Source of the DNA: a virus
IMG/VR virus record: IMGVR_UViG_3300042446_001529
Location: 1-64,000 of that record
Reading direction: 5' to 3' (one strand)
Length of the DNA: 64,000 nucleotides
The position numbers were made by a program, and so were the translations under genes. The notes beneath the pieces are model-generated. The model saw nothing but the letters and a program-made list of their open reading frames with translations, did no database searches and was not told the DNA's origin. Below are positions 35,392-44,866 of this stretch, piece after piece. Position 1 is the first letter of the stretch; the number at the start of each line of letters is the position of its first letter.

Positions 35392-37494
35392 ATGGCCTAT
35401 GTAATTAACAAGTTCAACAAGGAACAATTAGTGGTGCTGCAGGATGGCACCATTGATACTACCACAAGTCTGGGATTGGTTGGCAGAAACTATGTGGGCT
35501 ATGGTGAAATACAGAATGAAAATTTTGTGTTTCTCTTGGAAAATTTTGCTAATACAGCTCCTCCATCGAGGCCTTTAACTGGACAGATATGGTTTAATAC
35601 CACAGACTCTATAACCTATGCCTATGATGGCACACAGTGGAATCCCATAGGATCTGCTGTTGTAAGCGCCACAGTCCCTGTCAGCGCCAACCCGGGTTCT
35701 TTATGGTTTAAGACTCCGATTAATCAACTGTTTACATATACTGGTACAGCATGGAGATTGATAGGTCCAGAAGCTGTGGAAGGATTTGGATCTACTAAAG
35801 CAAGATCAGGAACCCTGGACGACAACACCGGTAATCCTCGCCCAGTGATATTCTTAGAAACCAATGGCGTGATATTTGCTATCTGCACTGCGACAGCTTT
35901 TACTATCAACACAAACGATCAAGTTACAGGATTCAGCGACAGTCTATTAGCGGGAATCAATCTTTCTAGCACGGCTAAGATCAATGGCAGCGTAACCGGC
36001 AATGCTGCCACAGCTGATCAGTTATCAACAGCTAGACTAATTAACGGAGTGCCATTTACAGCCGCGTCAAATATCACAATCACAGCAAATACCACCAATG
36101 CATTGAAAAAAGGTGATTATATCCTAGGATCAGATTTCAATGGTTCGGTAGAAAGAACATGGAATGTGGATGCATCTCCTGCCAATCTCATAGGTAAGAT
36201 AGTCGCTAGAAATTCACAAGGCGGATTTTCAGCAGGCACTATCACAGCAGATCTAGTTGGCAACCTTACTGGAAATGTCACAGCAACCAGTGGAACCAGC
36301 ACATTTAACATAGTTCAGGCCACCCAATTTATCGGCGCACAGTTGTCTGGAAATTCATCCACTGCTACACGATTAGCCACTTCTAGAACCATTAACGGCG
36401 TGGGATTTGATGGTTCTAATAATATCACAGTCACAGCTGATGCCGCAACCTTGACCGGAAGCAGTCTTAATAATTCTGTGACACTGAGTGGTTTGACACA
36501 GTTAGGAACATTGAGTTCTTTAAATGTCAGTGACACAGGAATAGTGTTAGGCAGTGGAAATCAACTGCGAGTGTTTGTTCATTCAACTGGTCCTACTATA
36601 AGATCTACTAGCGGAAAATTAAAATTTGATATGTTAGGAATAGGACCTGAGTTATCATTTATAGGTGCTCCAGAATCATTATCTTTAGGCGGTCCCAACG
36701 ATCCTGCAATTATTTCTGATAATCTATCAAATTTGGGTATTCCGAGTCATAAATTTAAAAATGTGTATGCAACATATTTTAAAGGTACCGATGCTGAAGT
36801 TACTAGCATAACGTCAGCAGATCCTAGTAATAATATAACTGCCAACGGCAATTTAATTGTAACTGGAAATTTAACAGTTCAGGGAAATGTAACAGCAGTC
36901 AATTCCACAGAACTTACAATCGAAGACAAATTAATAACACTAGCCAGCGGAGCAGCTACAGCAGCTGAAGCTAGTGGTGCTGGTATATTCATTAACGGGT
37001 CTGGCGCTTCGGTTATGTATTCAAGCACAGGCAACAAATGGGTTTTAAACAGAGTTTTAGATACAGGTAGTAATGATATTTTCACTACTGGTTTGTTTAG
37101 GGGAACAGCAACAACTGCTCAGTATGCAGATCTAGCAGAAAATTATGTAGCTGACAGAGAATACGAACCCGGCACAGTTTTAGAAATTGGCGGAGAATAT
37201 GAAGTTACTCTAGCTCGACCAGAAACTAATAAAATTGCTGGTATTGTTTCTACTGACCCCGCATATTTAATGAATTCTTCATGTGCAGGTAACCATGTAG
37301 TTGCTGTAGCATTACAAGGACGAGTTCCGTGTAAAGTTACAGGAAAAATTAATAAGGGTGATATATTAGTAAGCGCCGGTAACGGGTTCGCTAAATCAAC
37401 TAATCAACCGCAGTTTGGTAATATAGTAGGTAAATCTTTAGAAAATTTTAACGGAACTGACGGAATTATTGAAGTTTTAGTTGGAAGAAACTAA
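35392..37494 (+). CDS. Tail-fibre-like protein (paralogue 3)
   Basis: The 700-residue protein shares the fibre N-terminal module (GYGEIQNENFVFLLENFANT, TGQIWFNTTDS, GSLWFKTPINQLFTYTG) and ends with a domain shared with the next fibre: YADLAENYVADREYEPGTVL, a segment with IAGIVSTDPAYLMN, and a RVPCKVTGKINKGDILV segment. This C-terminal domain resembles phage fibre end domains that act as intramolecular chaperones; cleavage is not shown. An AGGAG precedes the start. Confidence 0.78.
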   Translation: MAYVINKFNKEQLVVLQDGTIDTTTSLGLVGRNYVGYGEIQNENFVFLLENFANTAPPSRPLTGQIWFNTTDSITYAYDGTQWNPIGSAVVSATVPVSANPGSLWFKTPINQLFTYTGTAWRLIGPEAVEGFGSTKARSGTLDDNTGNPRPVIFLETNGVIFAICTATAFTINTNDQVTGFSDSLLAGINLSSTAKINGSVTGNAATADQLSTARLINGVPFTAASNITITANTTNALKKGDYILGSDFNGSVERTWNVDASPANLIGKIVARNSQGGFSAGTITADLVGNLTGNVTATSGTSTFNIVQATQFIGAQLSGNSSTATRLATSRTINGVGFDGSNNITVTADAATLTGSSLNNSVTLSGLTQLGTLSSLNVSDTGIVLGSGNQLRVFVHSTGPTIRSTSGKLKFDMLGIGPELSFIGAPESLSLGGPNDPAIISDNLSNLGIPSHKFKNVYATYFKGTDAEVTSITSADPSNNITANGNLIVTGNLTVQGNVTAVNSTELTIEDKLITLASGAATAAEASGAGIFINGSGASVMYSSTGNKWVLNRVLDTGSNDIFTTGLFRGTATTAQYADLAENYVADREYEPGTVLEIGGEYEVTLARPETNKIAGIVSTDPAYLMNSSCAGNHVVAVALQGRVPCKVTGKINKGDILVSAGNGFAKSTNQPQFGNIVGKSLENFNGTDGIIEVLVGRN

Positions 37495-37507
37495 TAATAT
37501 CTGAATA

Positions 37508-37515
37508 GATAAATA
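37508..37515 (+). promoter_or_regulatory. Late-type promoter box GATAAATA
   Basis: In the 48-base gap between fibre paralogues 3 and 4, GATAAATA differs at one base from the T4 late octamer and ends 27 bases before the ATG at 37543. It is likely an internal late promoter for the last fibre and following genes. Confidence 0.6.
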
Positions 37516-37542
37516 TAAAACATAGCAGAGGTTCTTAACAAC

Positions 37543-39345
37543 ATGGCATATGAAGTCAACAAATTTAACGGTGTGTTTTTAACGTCTGTAGCTGACGGCA
37601 CTATCGACACCACCACTGATCTAAGGCTAGTGGGCAAAAATTACGCAGGCTACGGCGAAGTGCAGAATGAAAATTTTGTTCATCTATTAGAAAATTTTGC
37701 TAATAACACAGCACCTCCAAAAGCTATTACCGGGCAAGTTTGGTTTGATACACAACTTAAAAAACTAAAGTTCTATGATGGTGCCAAGTTCAAAACAGCT
37801 GGCGGTGCTGAAGCCAGCGCATCAGCACCTAGTGGTTTGTCTGTAGGTGATTTTTGGTGGGACACATTAGCCAAACAGTTATATACCTATACCGGTAATG
37901 ATTTCACTCTTATTGGACCTATAGCCAGTCCCGATTTAGGCACATCAATTATCAGCCCGGCAGTGGTATATGGAACACTGACTACTGCAGAAGGCCCACA
38001 TACTATACTTAAAGTCATAGCAGACAGCAAGACCATAGCTGTGATCAGCAAGACTGCGTTTACTCTTGATAATAGTAAAAATGCCATAGATGATTTCACA
38101 GTGATTAAGAAAGGTATAACATTAGTAAAATCACAGACTGGTGTTTCTACGGATGATTTTACGTTTTGGGGCACTGCAAGCAATGCCACCAAGCTAGGCG
38201 GATTCACAGCTGACCAATATATCAAAACAGGTGAAAGCGCATTTATTTCGGAAGTTGGTTTCAAAGATCCTGGCTTTCAAGTAGGCGACGGCAATGATCT
38301 TAGAGTTAGAGTTGAAAACGGCAGCGATGTAATTGTAGAAAATCGTTTAGGCAATGATATAACATTTAGGATCACAGTACAAGACGCTGTCGATGAGAGA
38401 GATATTGCAATTATAAAACGCACAGGAATAGAACCTGGTATCTCTAACGCATATGCTTTAGGATCGACTACCAAAAGGTGGAGTAATGTTTTCGCTACAG
38501 CATTCAATGGTGCCTTAACTGGAGCAGTGACGGGAAACACCACAGGTATACACAAAGGCAACGTATTGGCCAATGATGATACAGTGTTGATAGATGCTAC
38601 AACAAAACAGATAGGATTTGCCGGAGCTAACATTGTTGGTACTCTTACTGGGTCGGTTACCGGGTCTGCGTCAACAGCAGTAAATGCTGGTAAACTAAAC
38701 AATTTAGATCCCAGTGCTGTTATACCCGGATCAGCAATTTCAACAGTAGCTGTACGAAACGCCAACGGTGATATATTAGCCAATCAATTTGTTGGTACTG
38801 CAGACCGCACCGATAGAACATTTATCGATAGAACCAATGCAATATCTGATCCTACATGGGCAGATGGAACAGTCAGCACCCAATATAGAACCGCAAGAAT
38901 TACAGCCACAGCTTACAGCATTGCGGCAAGAGATGTCAGCGGTAACATCACTGCAAATATTTTCAATGGCACGGCCACAGCTGCTCGTTATGCAGACTTA
39001 GCTGAAAAATATCTTGCTGACAAAGAATACGAAGCAGGCACAGTGGTAATGATAGGCGGTGAAAAAGAAGTCACAGCTAGCGATGTCAATACTCGCGCTG
39101 TAGGAGTAGTTAGTGCAGATCCTGCTTTTATGATGAACAAAGATCTTGAAGGTGGAATATACATTGCTCTCAAAGGCAGAGTTCCATGTAAGGCATACGG
39201 TTCAGTAGCAAAAGGTGATAGGCTGATAGCTGGCCCAGGCGGCACAGCTATGGCAGCTCACGGTAATTATGCCAACGTGTTTGCAGTTGCTCTAGAATCA
39301 ACCGGAACACGAACTGGCAACATCATTGAAGTATTGGTGCTGTAA
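37543..39345 (+). CDS. Tail-fibre-like protein (paralogue 4)
   Basis: The 600-residue protein has the shared N-terminal module (GYGEVQNENFVHLLENFANN, TGQVWFDTQLKKLKFYDG, VGDFWWDTLAKQLYTYTG), a TKLGGFTADQYIKTGESA segment, a middle shaft with ALGSTTKRWSNVFATAFNG, and the same C-terminal domain as paralogue 3 (ARYADLAEKYLADKEYEAGT, ending in NIIEVLVL). GCAGAGG upstream supports the start. Differences from paralogue 3 lie mainly in the shaft, fitting duplication followed by change in receptor-facing parts. Confidence 0.8.
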   Translation: MAYEVNKFNGVFLTSVADGTIDTTTDLRLVGKNYAGYGEVQNENFVHLLENFANNTAPPKAITGQVWFDTQLKKLKFYDGAKFKTAGGAEASASAPSGLSVGDFWWDTLAKQLYTYTGNDFTLIGPIASPDLGTSIISPAVVYGTLTTAEGPHTILKVIADSKTIAVISKTAFTLDNSKNAIDDFTVIKKGITLVKSQTGVSTDDFTFWGTASNATKLGGFTADQYIKTGESAFISEVGFKDPGFQVGDGNDLRVRVENGSDVIVENRLGNDITFRITVQDAVDERDIAIIKRTGIEPGISNAYALGSTTKRWSNVFATAFNGALTGAVTGNTTGIHKGNVLANDDTVLIDATTKQIGFAGANIVGTLTGSVTGSASTAVNAGKLNNLDPSAVIPGSAISTVAVRNANGDILANQFVGTADRTDRTFIDRTNAISDPTWADGTVSTQYRTARITATAYSIAARDVSGNITANIFNGTATAARYADLAEKYLADKEYEAGTVVMIGGEKEVTASDVNTRAVGVVSADPAFMMNKDLEGGIYIALKGRVPCKAYGSVAKGDRLIAGPGGTAMAAHGNYANVFAVALESTGTRTGNIIEVLVL

Positions 39346-40247
39346 TGACTAGCGGAACATCAATATTTGCTTCGCAGTATGTGGCCATACAAGACAAAGC
39401 AGAGTCTTTGTTAGGCATTGGATCTACCACTAGGGGGTATGGTCAGACCGTGCAATCTTCAGATGTTTTCATTGGTAATGCTATAACCAAAGCACAATGG
39501 GATCTGTTGAGATTTGATATTATCAATATAAGACTGCACCAGGATGGAGTAATTCCCTCGATAGTACAGGTCGCTGTCGGTGATGCAATTGGATTTGGAC
39601 CAAGTTCTCCAAACACAAATTACGACATATTGTTAGAACAGGCCATTACAAATAGATTCAATCTTGCCGACAACCAATCAGTAGTCACAGCTAAAGCCAC
39701 ACAGACATTCAGTTCTTCGTGGTCAACTCAAGCACAGACCACATTGACTTGTAATTTTGCTGATGCTACCACAGCTAGGTATTTTTTCAACAGTGGAGGA
39801 AAAATTAGAATTACTTCGGCGTTGACAGCTGGCGCACCAACAGCACAAGTTACAGCTTGGGTAAACTTTTTGAACAGTGTTGGAACACGAAGTTTTGGTG
39901 CCAATACGAATCCTACTGTCAATTATTACACATTGACTAATGTGTATCAGACATTTTATCAAGATTCTCTCAGTAGCCCGTATTCTGCAAACAATTATAG
40001 ACTTGAAGCCAAGTCTGATGTAGCAAATAACTCCACAGGCACAGCCACTCAAGTCCAGATACGTATTACATTAACAGACACGTATACTGATCCCGGCCCA
40101 GAACCCAGTCCACCACCGGGGGATTCTGTAGTGGGCACGTTAACAGTGAATGTGGCAGAAGTCAAAGCTTCTGGACTGTTACAGCCATCGGGCAATTTCA
40201 CAATCACTAGTCCGACATATTCACTTTCAAGTATTGTAGCAGCATAA
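39345..40247 (+). CDS. Putative virion protein, paralogue of the next gene
   Basis: A 300-residue beta-rich protein. It shares with the next gene an N-terminal stretch (Q-x-x-S-L/V-LG-x-G-x-G-YGQ), a Trp-x-x-LR-x-DI-IN motif near residue 50, ARYFFNSGGKIRI near residue 150, and YQTFYQDSLSSPYSANNYRL near 205. The C-terminus is Pro-rich, then a short beta segment. Such proteins sit at the end of fibre clusters in marine T4-like phages and are reported as structural. The ATG overlaps the fibre stop by one base. Function unknown. Confidence 0.7.
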   Translation: MTSGTSIFASQYVAIQDKAESLLGIGSTTRGYGQTVQSSDVFIGNAITKAQWDLLRFDIINIRLHQDGVIPSIVQVAVGDAIGFGPSSPNTNYDILLEQAITNRFNLADNQSVVTAKATQTFSSSWSTQAQTTLTCNFADATTARYFFNSGGKIRITSALTAGAPTAQVTAWVNFLNSVGTRSFGANTNPTVNYYTLTNVYQTFYQDSLSSPYSANNYRLEAKSDVANNSTGTATQVQIRITLTDTYTDPGPEPSPPPGDSVVGTLTVNVAEVKASGLLQPSGNFTITSPTYSLSSIVAA

Positions 40248-40263
40248 TCTCTTAAATATTCTC

Positions 40264-41244
40264 ATGCCAGCTGTTAACAGTGTAATAGTCCAAGCAGACT
40301 ACAATTCAATAAGAAACAAAATCATTGCTGTGTTAGGTTCCGGCAGTGGAAACTCTGGATACGGTCAACAAATCAGAATCCAATCTACGGCTGTAACAGA
40401 AGGCACTAAAGTCACTATCAACGAGTGGGCAAATCTGAGATATGACATTATCAATGCCTACAAGCACATTAACGGATCTAACCCAGTTACCGCTGTGGTC
40501 GCAGACGGTAATACTATTCGATATTCCAGTTCATTTACTCCCGATATCGGAACCCTCGACGTACCGCAAAAGCAATATGATGATTGGGCCGATAATATCA
40601 CAGCTAATAGATTCACAATAGCCACTAGTGAATCGGGTACCACAGCAGTGACCACATCAAGCAGAACCGGAGCATGGGTTAGCCAGTGCGAATGCGTCAT
40701 ACAATTTTATTGGTCCAATGCCAATGATGCTAGATATTGGTTCAACAGTGGCGGTAAAATTAGGATCAGTGCGAGCCGAACCGGTGGGGTGCTTGGCACG
40801 GCTCAAAATACTAGTTGGACTAGTCTTCTCAGTGCCGCAGGCACACAGAGTTTTGGAGGCGCAGCGCCTAACGCAAGTCTTGTAACTTCCCCTAACGACG
40901 GTACAAACTGGTATAGAACCACTAACTCTTTCCAGACATTTTACACAGCCACAGCCAGCAGTCCCTATGGTTCTAACAACTATCGTCTACAGGCTAGGTG
41001 TGTTGATGTGCCTTCAAACAGCGGAGGCACCGCGGCCAGCGGTGAAATACGAATATTGTTCACAGACGGATACACCGACTCGGGTGCAGGGGGTAGTCCT
41101 AACCCACCCCCAGGTGATGACATAGATGGAACACTTACAGTAAGTGTTTCTACACTGTTTGCTACAGGTATTATGGTGCCTAGCAGCGCAGTATTCACTG
41201 TGACTCAACCCACAGTTTCTATTGGTGCTGTCACTGGCTCGTAA
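40264..41244 (+). CDS. Putative virion protein, paralogue of the previous gene
   Basis: A 326-residue protein sharing the blocks of its neighbour: GNSGYGQQIRIQS, EWANLRYDIINAYKHI, DARYWFNSGGKIRI, FQTFYTATASSPYGSNNYRL and a Pro/Gly-rich GGSPNPPPGDDIDG linker before the last 45 residues. Tandem duplication is the likely origin of the pair. It is the last gene before a 59-base gap holding the late promoter of the modification island. Confidence 0.7.
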   Translation: MPAVNSVIVQADYNSIRNKIIAVLGSGSGNSGYGQQIRIQSTAVTEGTKVTINEWANLRYDIINAYKHINGSNPVTAVVADGNTIRYSSSFTPDIGTLDVPQKQYDDWADNITANRFTIATSESGTTAVTTSSRTGAWVSQCECVIQFYWSNANDARYWFNSGGKIRISASRTGGVLGTAQNTSWTSLLSAAGTQSFGGAAPNASLVTSPNDGTNWYRTTNSFQTFYTATASSPYGSNNYRLQARCVDVPSNSGGTAASGEIRILFTDGYTDSGAGGSPNPPPGDDIDGTLTVSVSTLFATGIMVPSSAVFTVTQPTVSIGAVTGS

Positions 41245-41268
41245 TTTATTTCAGACCACATAATTCTC

Positions 41269-41276
41269 TATAAATA
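41269..41276 (+). promoter_or_regulatory. T4-type late promoter box TATAAATA
   Basis: Exact late octamer, ending 27 bases before the ATG at 41304. It is the only clear promoter seen ahead of the 16 tightly packed genes that end at 58470, so the whole glycosyltransferase/radical SAM island is predicted to be expressed late, along with virion proteins. Confidence 0.75.
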
Positions 41277-41303
41277 AACTACGCAGTTTATCAAGGAGAA
41301 CTC

Positions 41304-41651
41304 ATGAACGAACAGTTGAAAGCTGTATTGGATTTCGCCAATTATCAGCAGACTTTTTCAATCCACAAAAAAATTCTCAAAGAACGCACAGCTGCCAAAC
41401 TGATGTATGGTTTCTCTGGCGGGCTGTTTGCCATTGATAGAAATCTGTTGACATTTGTTGAAATGCTGTGTAGCAAAGGCAGAGTTTCTGGAACAGTGCT
41501 GTTGGACAGCAACGAAAATCCCATTTTGATAGAAAATCTAGAAGCTTTTCGTGATGAAATCTTCAGCAGATATTTCGAAGTCACCAATGAATACTTTCAA
41601 GAATTTGACAAGATCAAGAAATCTAGATCTGTAGAAAAACTTATCGCATAA
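41304..41651 (+). CDS. Conserved T4-like phage protein of unknown function
   Basis: A 115-residue, mostly helical protein, with a GGLFAIDRNLLTFVEMLCSKG segment and a SRYFEVTNEYFQEFDKIKK segment also remembered from cyanophage proteins located near fibre genes. AAGGAG precedes the ATG by seven bases. It heads the island operon, and its stop overlaps the next start in TAATG. No function can be read from it; its conservation with T4-like relatives suggests it predates the enzymes behind it. Confidence 0.75.
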   Translation: MNEQLKAVLDFANYQQTFSIHKKILKERTAAKLMYGFSGGLFAIDRNLLTFVEMLCSKGRVSGTVLLDSNENPILIENLEAFRDEIFSRYFEVTNEYFQEFDKIKKSRSVEKLIA

Positions 41652-42511
41652 TGACCAATGGCATTTTAATTTTCGCACATAATAATCGTGAAGTAGATTA
41701 CGGATTATTAGCAGTGATCAGTGGCGGGCTTGCAAAAAAACATCTTAATGTTCCAGTGTCATTGGTCACAGACCTTAGCACCAAGGAATGGTTGATCGAA
41801 TCCCGCACATGGCAGCAGGTTGAAACAGTATTCGAACATGTTATAATTGTTGATAAGCCTGTTACGGATAATCAACGTGGATTGCACGACGGTGTAATTA
41901 ATAAAAAAATACCGTTTTGCAATACCAACAGACATTCTGTATGGGACCTTACACCCTATGATAGAACACTGCTGATAGACAGCGATTTTTTAATATTCAG
42001 TGATAATCTAAACAAATATTGGAATGTAGAAGCTGACGTTATGATAGGAGATTCGATCAACGACATATATAGCGAAGATAGATTAGGATACCTTGATAGA
42101 TACGTCTGTGAAACCAGCTGTAAAATGTATTGGGCAACCACAGTGATGTTCACGAAAAATCCACAGTCCAAACTGTTTTTTGATACGGTGAATTTAATCA
42201 AAGAAAATTACAAGCACTATGCTGATGTCTTTCGATTTGATCATAGACAATATAGAAATGACATAGCGTTTAGTGTTGCCAAGCATATGCTAGATGGATT
42301 TGAAAACATGAACACACCAACGCTGCCGCCTGTGTTATCAGTGATGGACAAAGACATACTCACAGCCGTCGACAAGGACAAATTGACATTCTTGATCGAT
42401 CATCGATTGGATGCCACATATTGTGCAGCATCAGTGACTGGAGTTGATATACATGTGATGAATAAACAAAGTATATTGAGACATCAACAACAGTTAATGG
42501 AGTTGATATGA
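41651..42511 (+). CDS. GT-A-type glycosyltransferase-like protein
   Basis: The 286-residue protein has a GT-A layout: an N-terminal ILIFAHNNREVDYGLLAV strand-helix, then YDRTLLIDSDFLIF with a DSD motif at residues 110-112 that would bind metal and nucleotide-sugar, as in GT8-like enzymes. A YWATTVMFTKN strand and a DIAFSVAKHMLDG helix follow. The next gene is a diverged paralogue. It may add sugar to a virion protein or glycan; donor and acceptor are unknown. Starts are coupled to the preceding gene. Confidence 0.72.
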   Translation: MTNGILIFAHNNREVDYGLLAVISGGLAKKHLNVPVSLVTDLSTKEWLIESRTWQQVETVFEHVIIVDKPVTDNQRGLHDGVINKKIPFCNTNRHSVWDLTPYDRTLLIDSDFLIFSDNLNKYWNVEADVMIGDSINDIYSEDRLGYLDRYVCETSCKMYWATTVMFTKNPQSKLFFDTVNLIKENYKHYADVFRFDHRQYRNDIAFSVAKHMLDGFENMNTPTLPPVLSVMDKDILTAVDKDKLTFLIDHRLDATYCAASVTGVDIHVMNKQSILRHQQQLMELI

Positions 42512-43347
42512 ACTTTGGGTATCTGTTATTTGTAGCACACAATGATGACATTGATTATCTCAAGTGCGCCTATGCTCTAGCTCTGAGTATAAAAACCACA
42601 CAAAAACCAGGGTATGACAAGGTGGCATTGGTAATTGACAACAAAAAATCGCTTGAAAAATTATCAAGTCCGTGGGTGTTTGACACAGTGATAGAATGGG
42701 ACCAAGAGAAATATTGGGATGGTAGATCGTGGATGGATCAACTGTCTCCGTTTGATCACACAGTATGCCTTGACGCTGACATGTTATTCCTACGAGATTA
42801 CAGTCATTGGATTGATTATTTTATTGCTAACAGTGAATTATATGTGGCCAACCAAGTCTATACCTATAGGGGCGAAACAATCACAGATCGCACATATAGA
42901 AAAACCTTTGACAGAAACTGCCTGCCAGATTTATACTCTATGTGGACTTTTTTCTCTAAAGGATCTGTGCTATGCCAAGAATTTTTTGATTTAGGCCGAC
43001 AGATTATAAAAAATCCCAATGAATTCACTAATCAGTTTCTAAATGAACATAGACCCAAGGTCGTTGGCACAGATGAAGCATTCGCACTGGCTGCTAAAAT
43101 ACTAGATATAACTGATGACGTCGCATACGATTTACCATTTCCTCGAGTAGTGCATATGAAACCAATGCTGCAAAATTGGCCGTGGCCGGCTGACACTTGG
43201 AGCGATCATGTGGGATTTTATCTCAATGCAGATGCTAGACTAAAGATAGGAAATTTTCAACAGAATGATATTGTGCATTACGTAGAGAAAAATTTAATCA
43301 CAGATGAGTGCATACATATCTTGGAGACCAAAGCATGGAAACTATAG
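42508..43347 (+). CDS. GT-A-type glycosyltransferase-like protein
   Basis: The 279-residue paralogue of the preceding gene has YLLFVAHNDDIDYLKCAYAL at the N-terminus and FDHTVCLDADMLFL with a DAD motif at 89-91. A VVGTDEAFALAAKI segment and a FPRVVHMKP segment near the C-terminus fit the acceptor side of GT8-like folds. The ATG overlaps the preceding stop in ATGA. It probably acts in the same pathway as its neighbour on a different step. Confidence 0.75.
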   Translation: MNFGYLLFVAHNDDIDYLKCAYALALSIKTTQKPGYDKVALVIDNKKSLEKLSSPWVFDTVIEWDQEKYWDGRSWMDQLSPFDHTVCLDADMLFLRDYSHWIDYFIANSELYVANQVYTYRGETITDRTYRKTFDRNCLPDLYSMWTFFSKGSVLCQEFFDLGRQIIKNPNEFTNQFLNEHRPKVVGTDEAFALAAKILDITDDVAYDLPFPRVVHMKPMLQNWPWPADTWSDHVGFYLNADARLKIGNFQQNDIVHYVEKNLITDECIHILETKAWKL

Positions 43348-43952
43348 AAGATTTTGATAAATGGCTGAAAGAATACAAGCCACCGATTATACAATATGTA
43401 GCGGTGTTTGATCCAAATACGGGTCGAGTTATCAGCGTAGGACCAGATCATGCTTTTGCAGATCAAAAACATACAGTGCAGATATCACAAGAAATTGCTG
43501 AATCTATAATCACAGCTGAAACACAGATACACAACTGTCAAATAAATGTAGAGTCAGGACAGTTAGAGATAGCTGAAAAAAAGACACTAAACAAATTAGA
43601 TGATGTATTGCATAGAATTCCTGACATCAAATATTTGGAAGAATTTAAATCGGACATACATCTAACATACAGTTCGAAAAGCAAATATTTGAAAATTCAA
43701 CTGTCTACAGAATACGGTGGAACTAAAAAACACAAAGGCAGCATCGGAACAAGACAATTTATTTGGGATGGTTCTACCGATATGGATTTTTTAATCACCG
43801 ATTACAACGATCCCAACTTGATTTTTCAGATGTTTTCTGTTAAACTAAATGAACTAGTTGGGCATAATGTAACAATTAAAAACATTGAATATGATAGATT
43901 CAGTGTGTATACAAGACGCCTATTTAAGAATTATGTGATCGAATATAAATGA
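43335..43952 (+). CDS. Hypothetical protein within glycosyltransferase cluster
   Basis: This 205-residue protein starts at the ATG at 43335, chosen because GGAG lies eight bases upstream; a start at 43308 lacks such support. It has an acidic N-terminal helix, an IIQYVAVFDPNTGRVISVGP segment (about 17-36) and a basic, beta-rich C-terminal half containing TKKHKGSIGTRQFIWDGS. No family recognised. It overlaps genes on both sides, so it is a fixed part of the operon, perhaps a structural substrate or an accessory factor of the adjacent transferases. Confidence 0.65.
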   Translation: METIEDFDKWLKEYKPPIIQYVAVFDPNTGRVISVGPDHAFADQKHTVQISQEIAESIITAETQIHNCQINVESGQLEIAEKKTLNKLDDVLHRIPDIKYLEEFKSDIHLTYSSKSKYLKIQLSTEYGGTKKHKGSIGTRQFIWDGSTDMDFLITDYNDPNLIFQMFSVKLNELVGHNVTIKNIEYDRFSVYTRRLFKNYVIEYK

Positions 43953-44866
43953 AAGTAATCGAGTTTGATGTAGTTTTTTTAAGTTACGATGAGCCTAATG
44001 CAGATCTGCATTATGCTGATTTGTGTAACAAAGTTCCGTGGGCTAAACGCATTCACGGAGTCAAAGGATCTGACCATGCCCATAAAGCCGCAGCAGAAGC
44101 CAGTGAAACAGATTGGTTTATCACAGTTGATGCTGACAACATTGTAGATCCTAGATTTTTTAACATCGACCTTGACATGAGTGATCCCAAGATACAGGTC
44201 TATGGTTGGTGTGGTCGTAATGCAATTAACGGTCTTCGATATGGCAATGGTGGATTAAAAATCTGGCGTAAGGATTTTGTCTTGAACATGAAGACACATG
44301 AAAATTCCAACAGTGATCGCGGCCAAGTAGATTTTTGTTGGGAAGATGGATATAGAAATTTTCCATTAACGTTCAGTGAAAGTGTTATTACAGGATCATC
44401 ATTTCAAGCATGGAGAGCAGGATTTCGAGAAGGTGTTAAAATGACCTTGCTTGACGGCGTTAAAGTTCCTCCGATGGAAATTAAAGAACGCATATGGTGG
44501 CATAATATTCACAGACTGCGCATGTGGTCAACTGTGGGTGCTCACGAAGAAAATGGAATCTATGCAGTCTATGGTGCTAGACTAGGAACATGGATGGCCA
44601 ACTGCACTGAATGGAATTATGTTGATGTTCGAGATTTTGAAATACTCAGAGATATATGGAATCAATATGGAAAACCTTATCAAGAAGTAAACGGTGACGG
44701 ATTAATAGATGAGATTAAAAATTTAGGCGATAAAATAAAAATGAGTCTGGGATTAGATTGGCCTTTTCTTGATGCACAGCAGAGCAAATTTACTTTAGAT
44801 TTGTATAATGAAACCATGAATCTCAACGACACTTATTTTAAGATGCCGGTGCCTACGAATGTATGA
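43949..44866 (+). CDS. Glycosyltransferase-like protein (DAD motif)
   Basis: The 305-residue protein starts FDVVFLSYDEPNADLHYADL, followed by AKRIHGVKGSDHAHKAAAEA and the metal-binding WFITVDADN (DAD at 61-63). A NGLRYGNGGLKIWRKDF segment follows, then a helical acceptor region with QAWRAGFREGVKM. This is a GT-A-like family seen in marine phages, matching the C-terminal domain of the next gene. It begins within the stop of its neighbour (ATGA) and overlaps the next gene by eight bases. Acceptor unknown. Confidence 0.75.
   Translation: MKVIEFDVVFLSYDEPNADLHYADLCNKVPWAKRIHGVKGSDHAHKAAAEASETDWFITVDADNIVDPRFFNIDLDMSDPKIQVYGWCGRNAINGLRYGNGGLKIWRKDFVLNMKTHENSNSDRGQVDFCWEDGYRNFPLTFSESVITGSSFQAWRAGFREGVKMTLLDGVKVPPMEIKERIWWHNIHRLRMWSTVGAHEENGIYAVYGARLGTWMANCTEWNYVDVRDFEILRDIWNQYGKPYQEVNGDGLIDEIKNLGDKIKMSLGLDWPFLDAQQSKFTLDLYNETMNLNDTYFKMPVPTNV

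Noticed and set aside
38277-38783. 168-codon minus-strand frame opposite the fourth fibre gene
   Set aside because: Shadow of a repetitive fibre gene; no ribosome site and low-complexity product.
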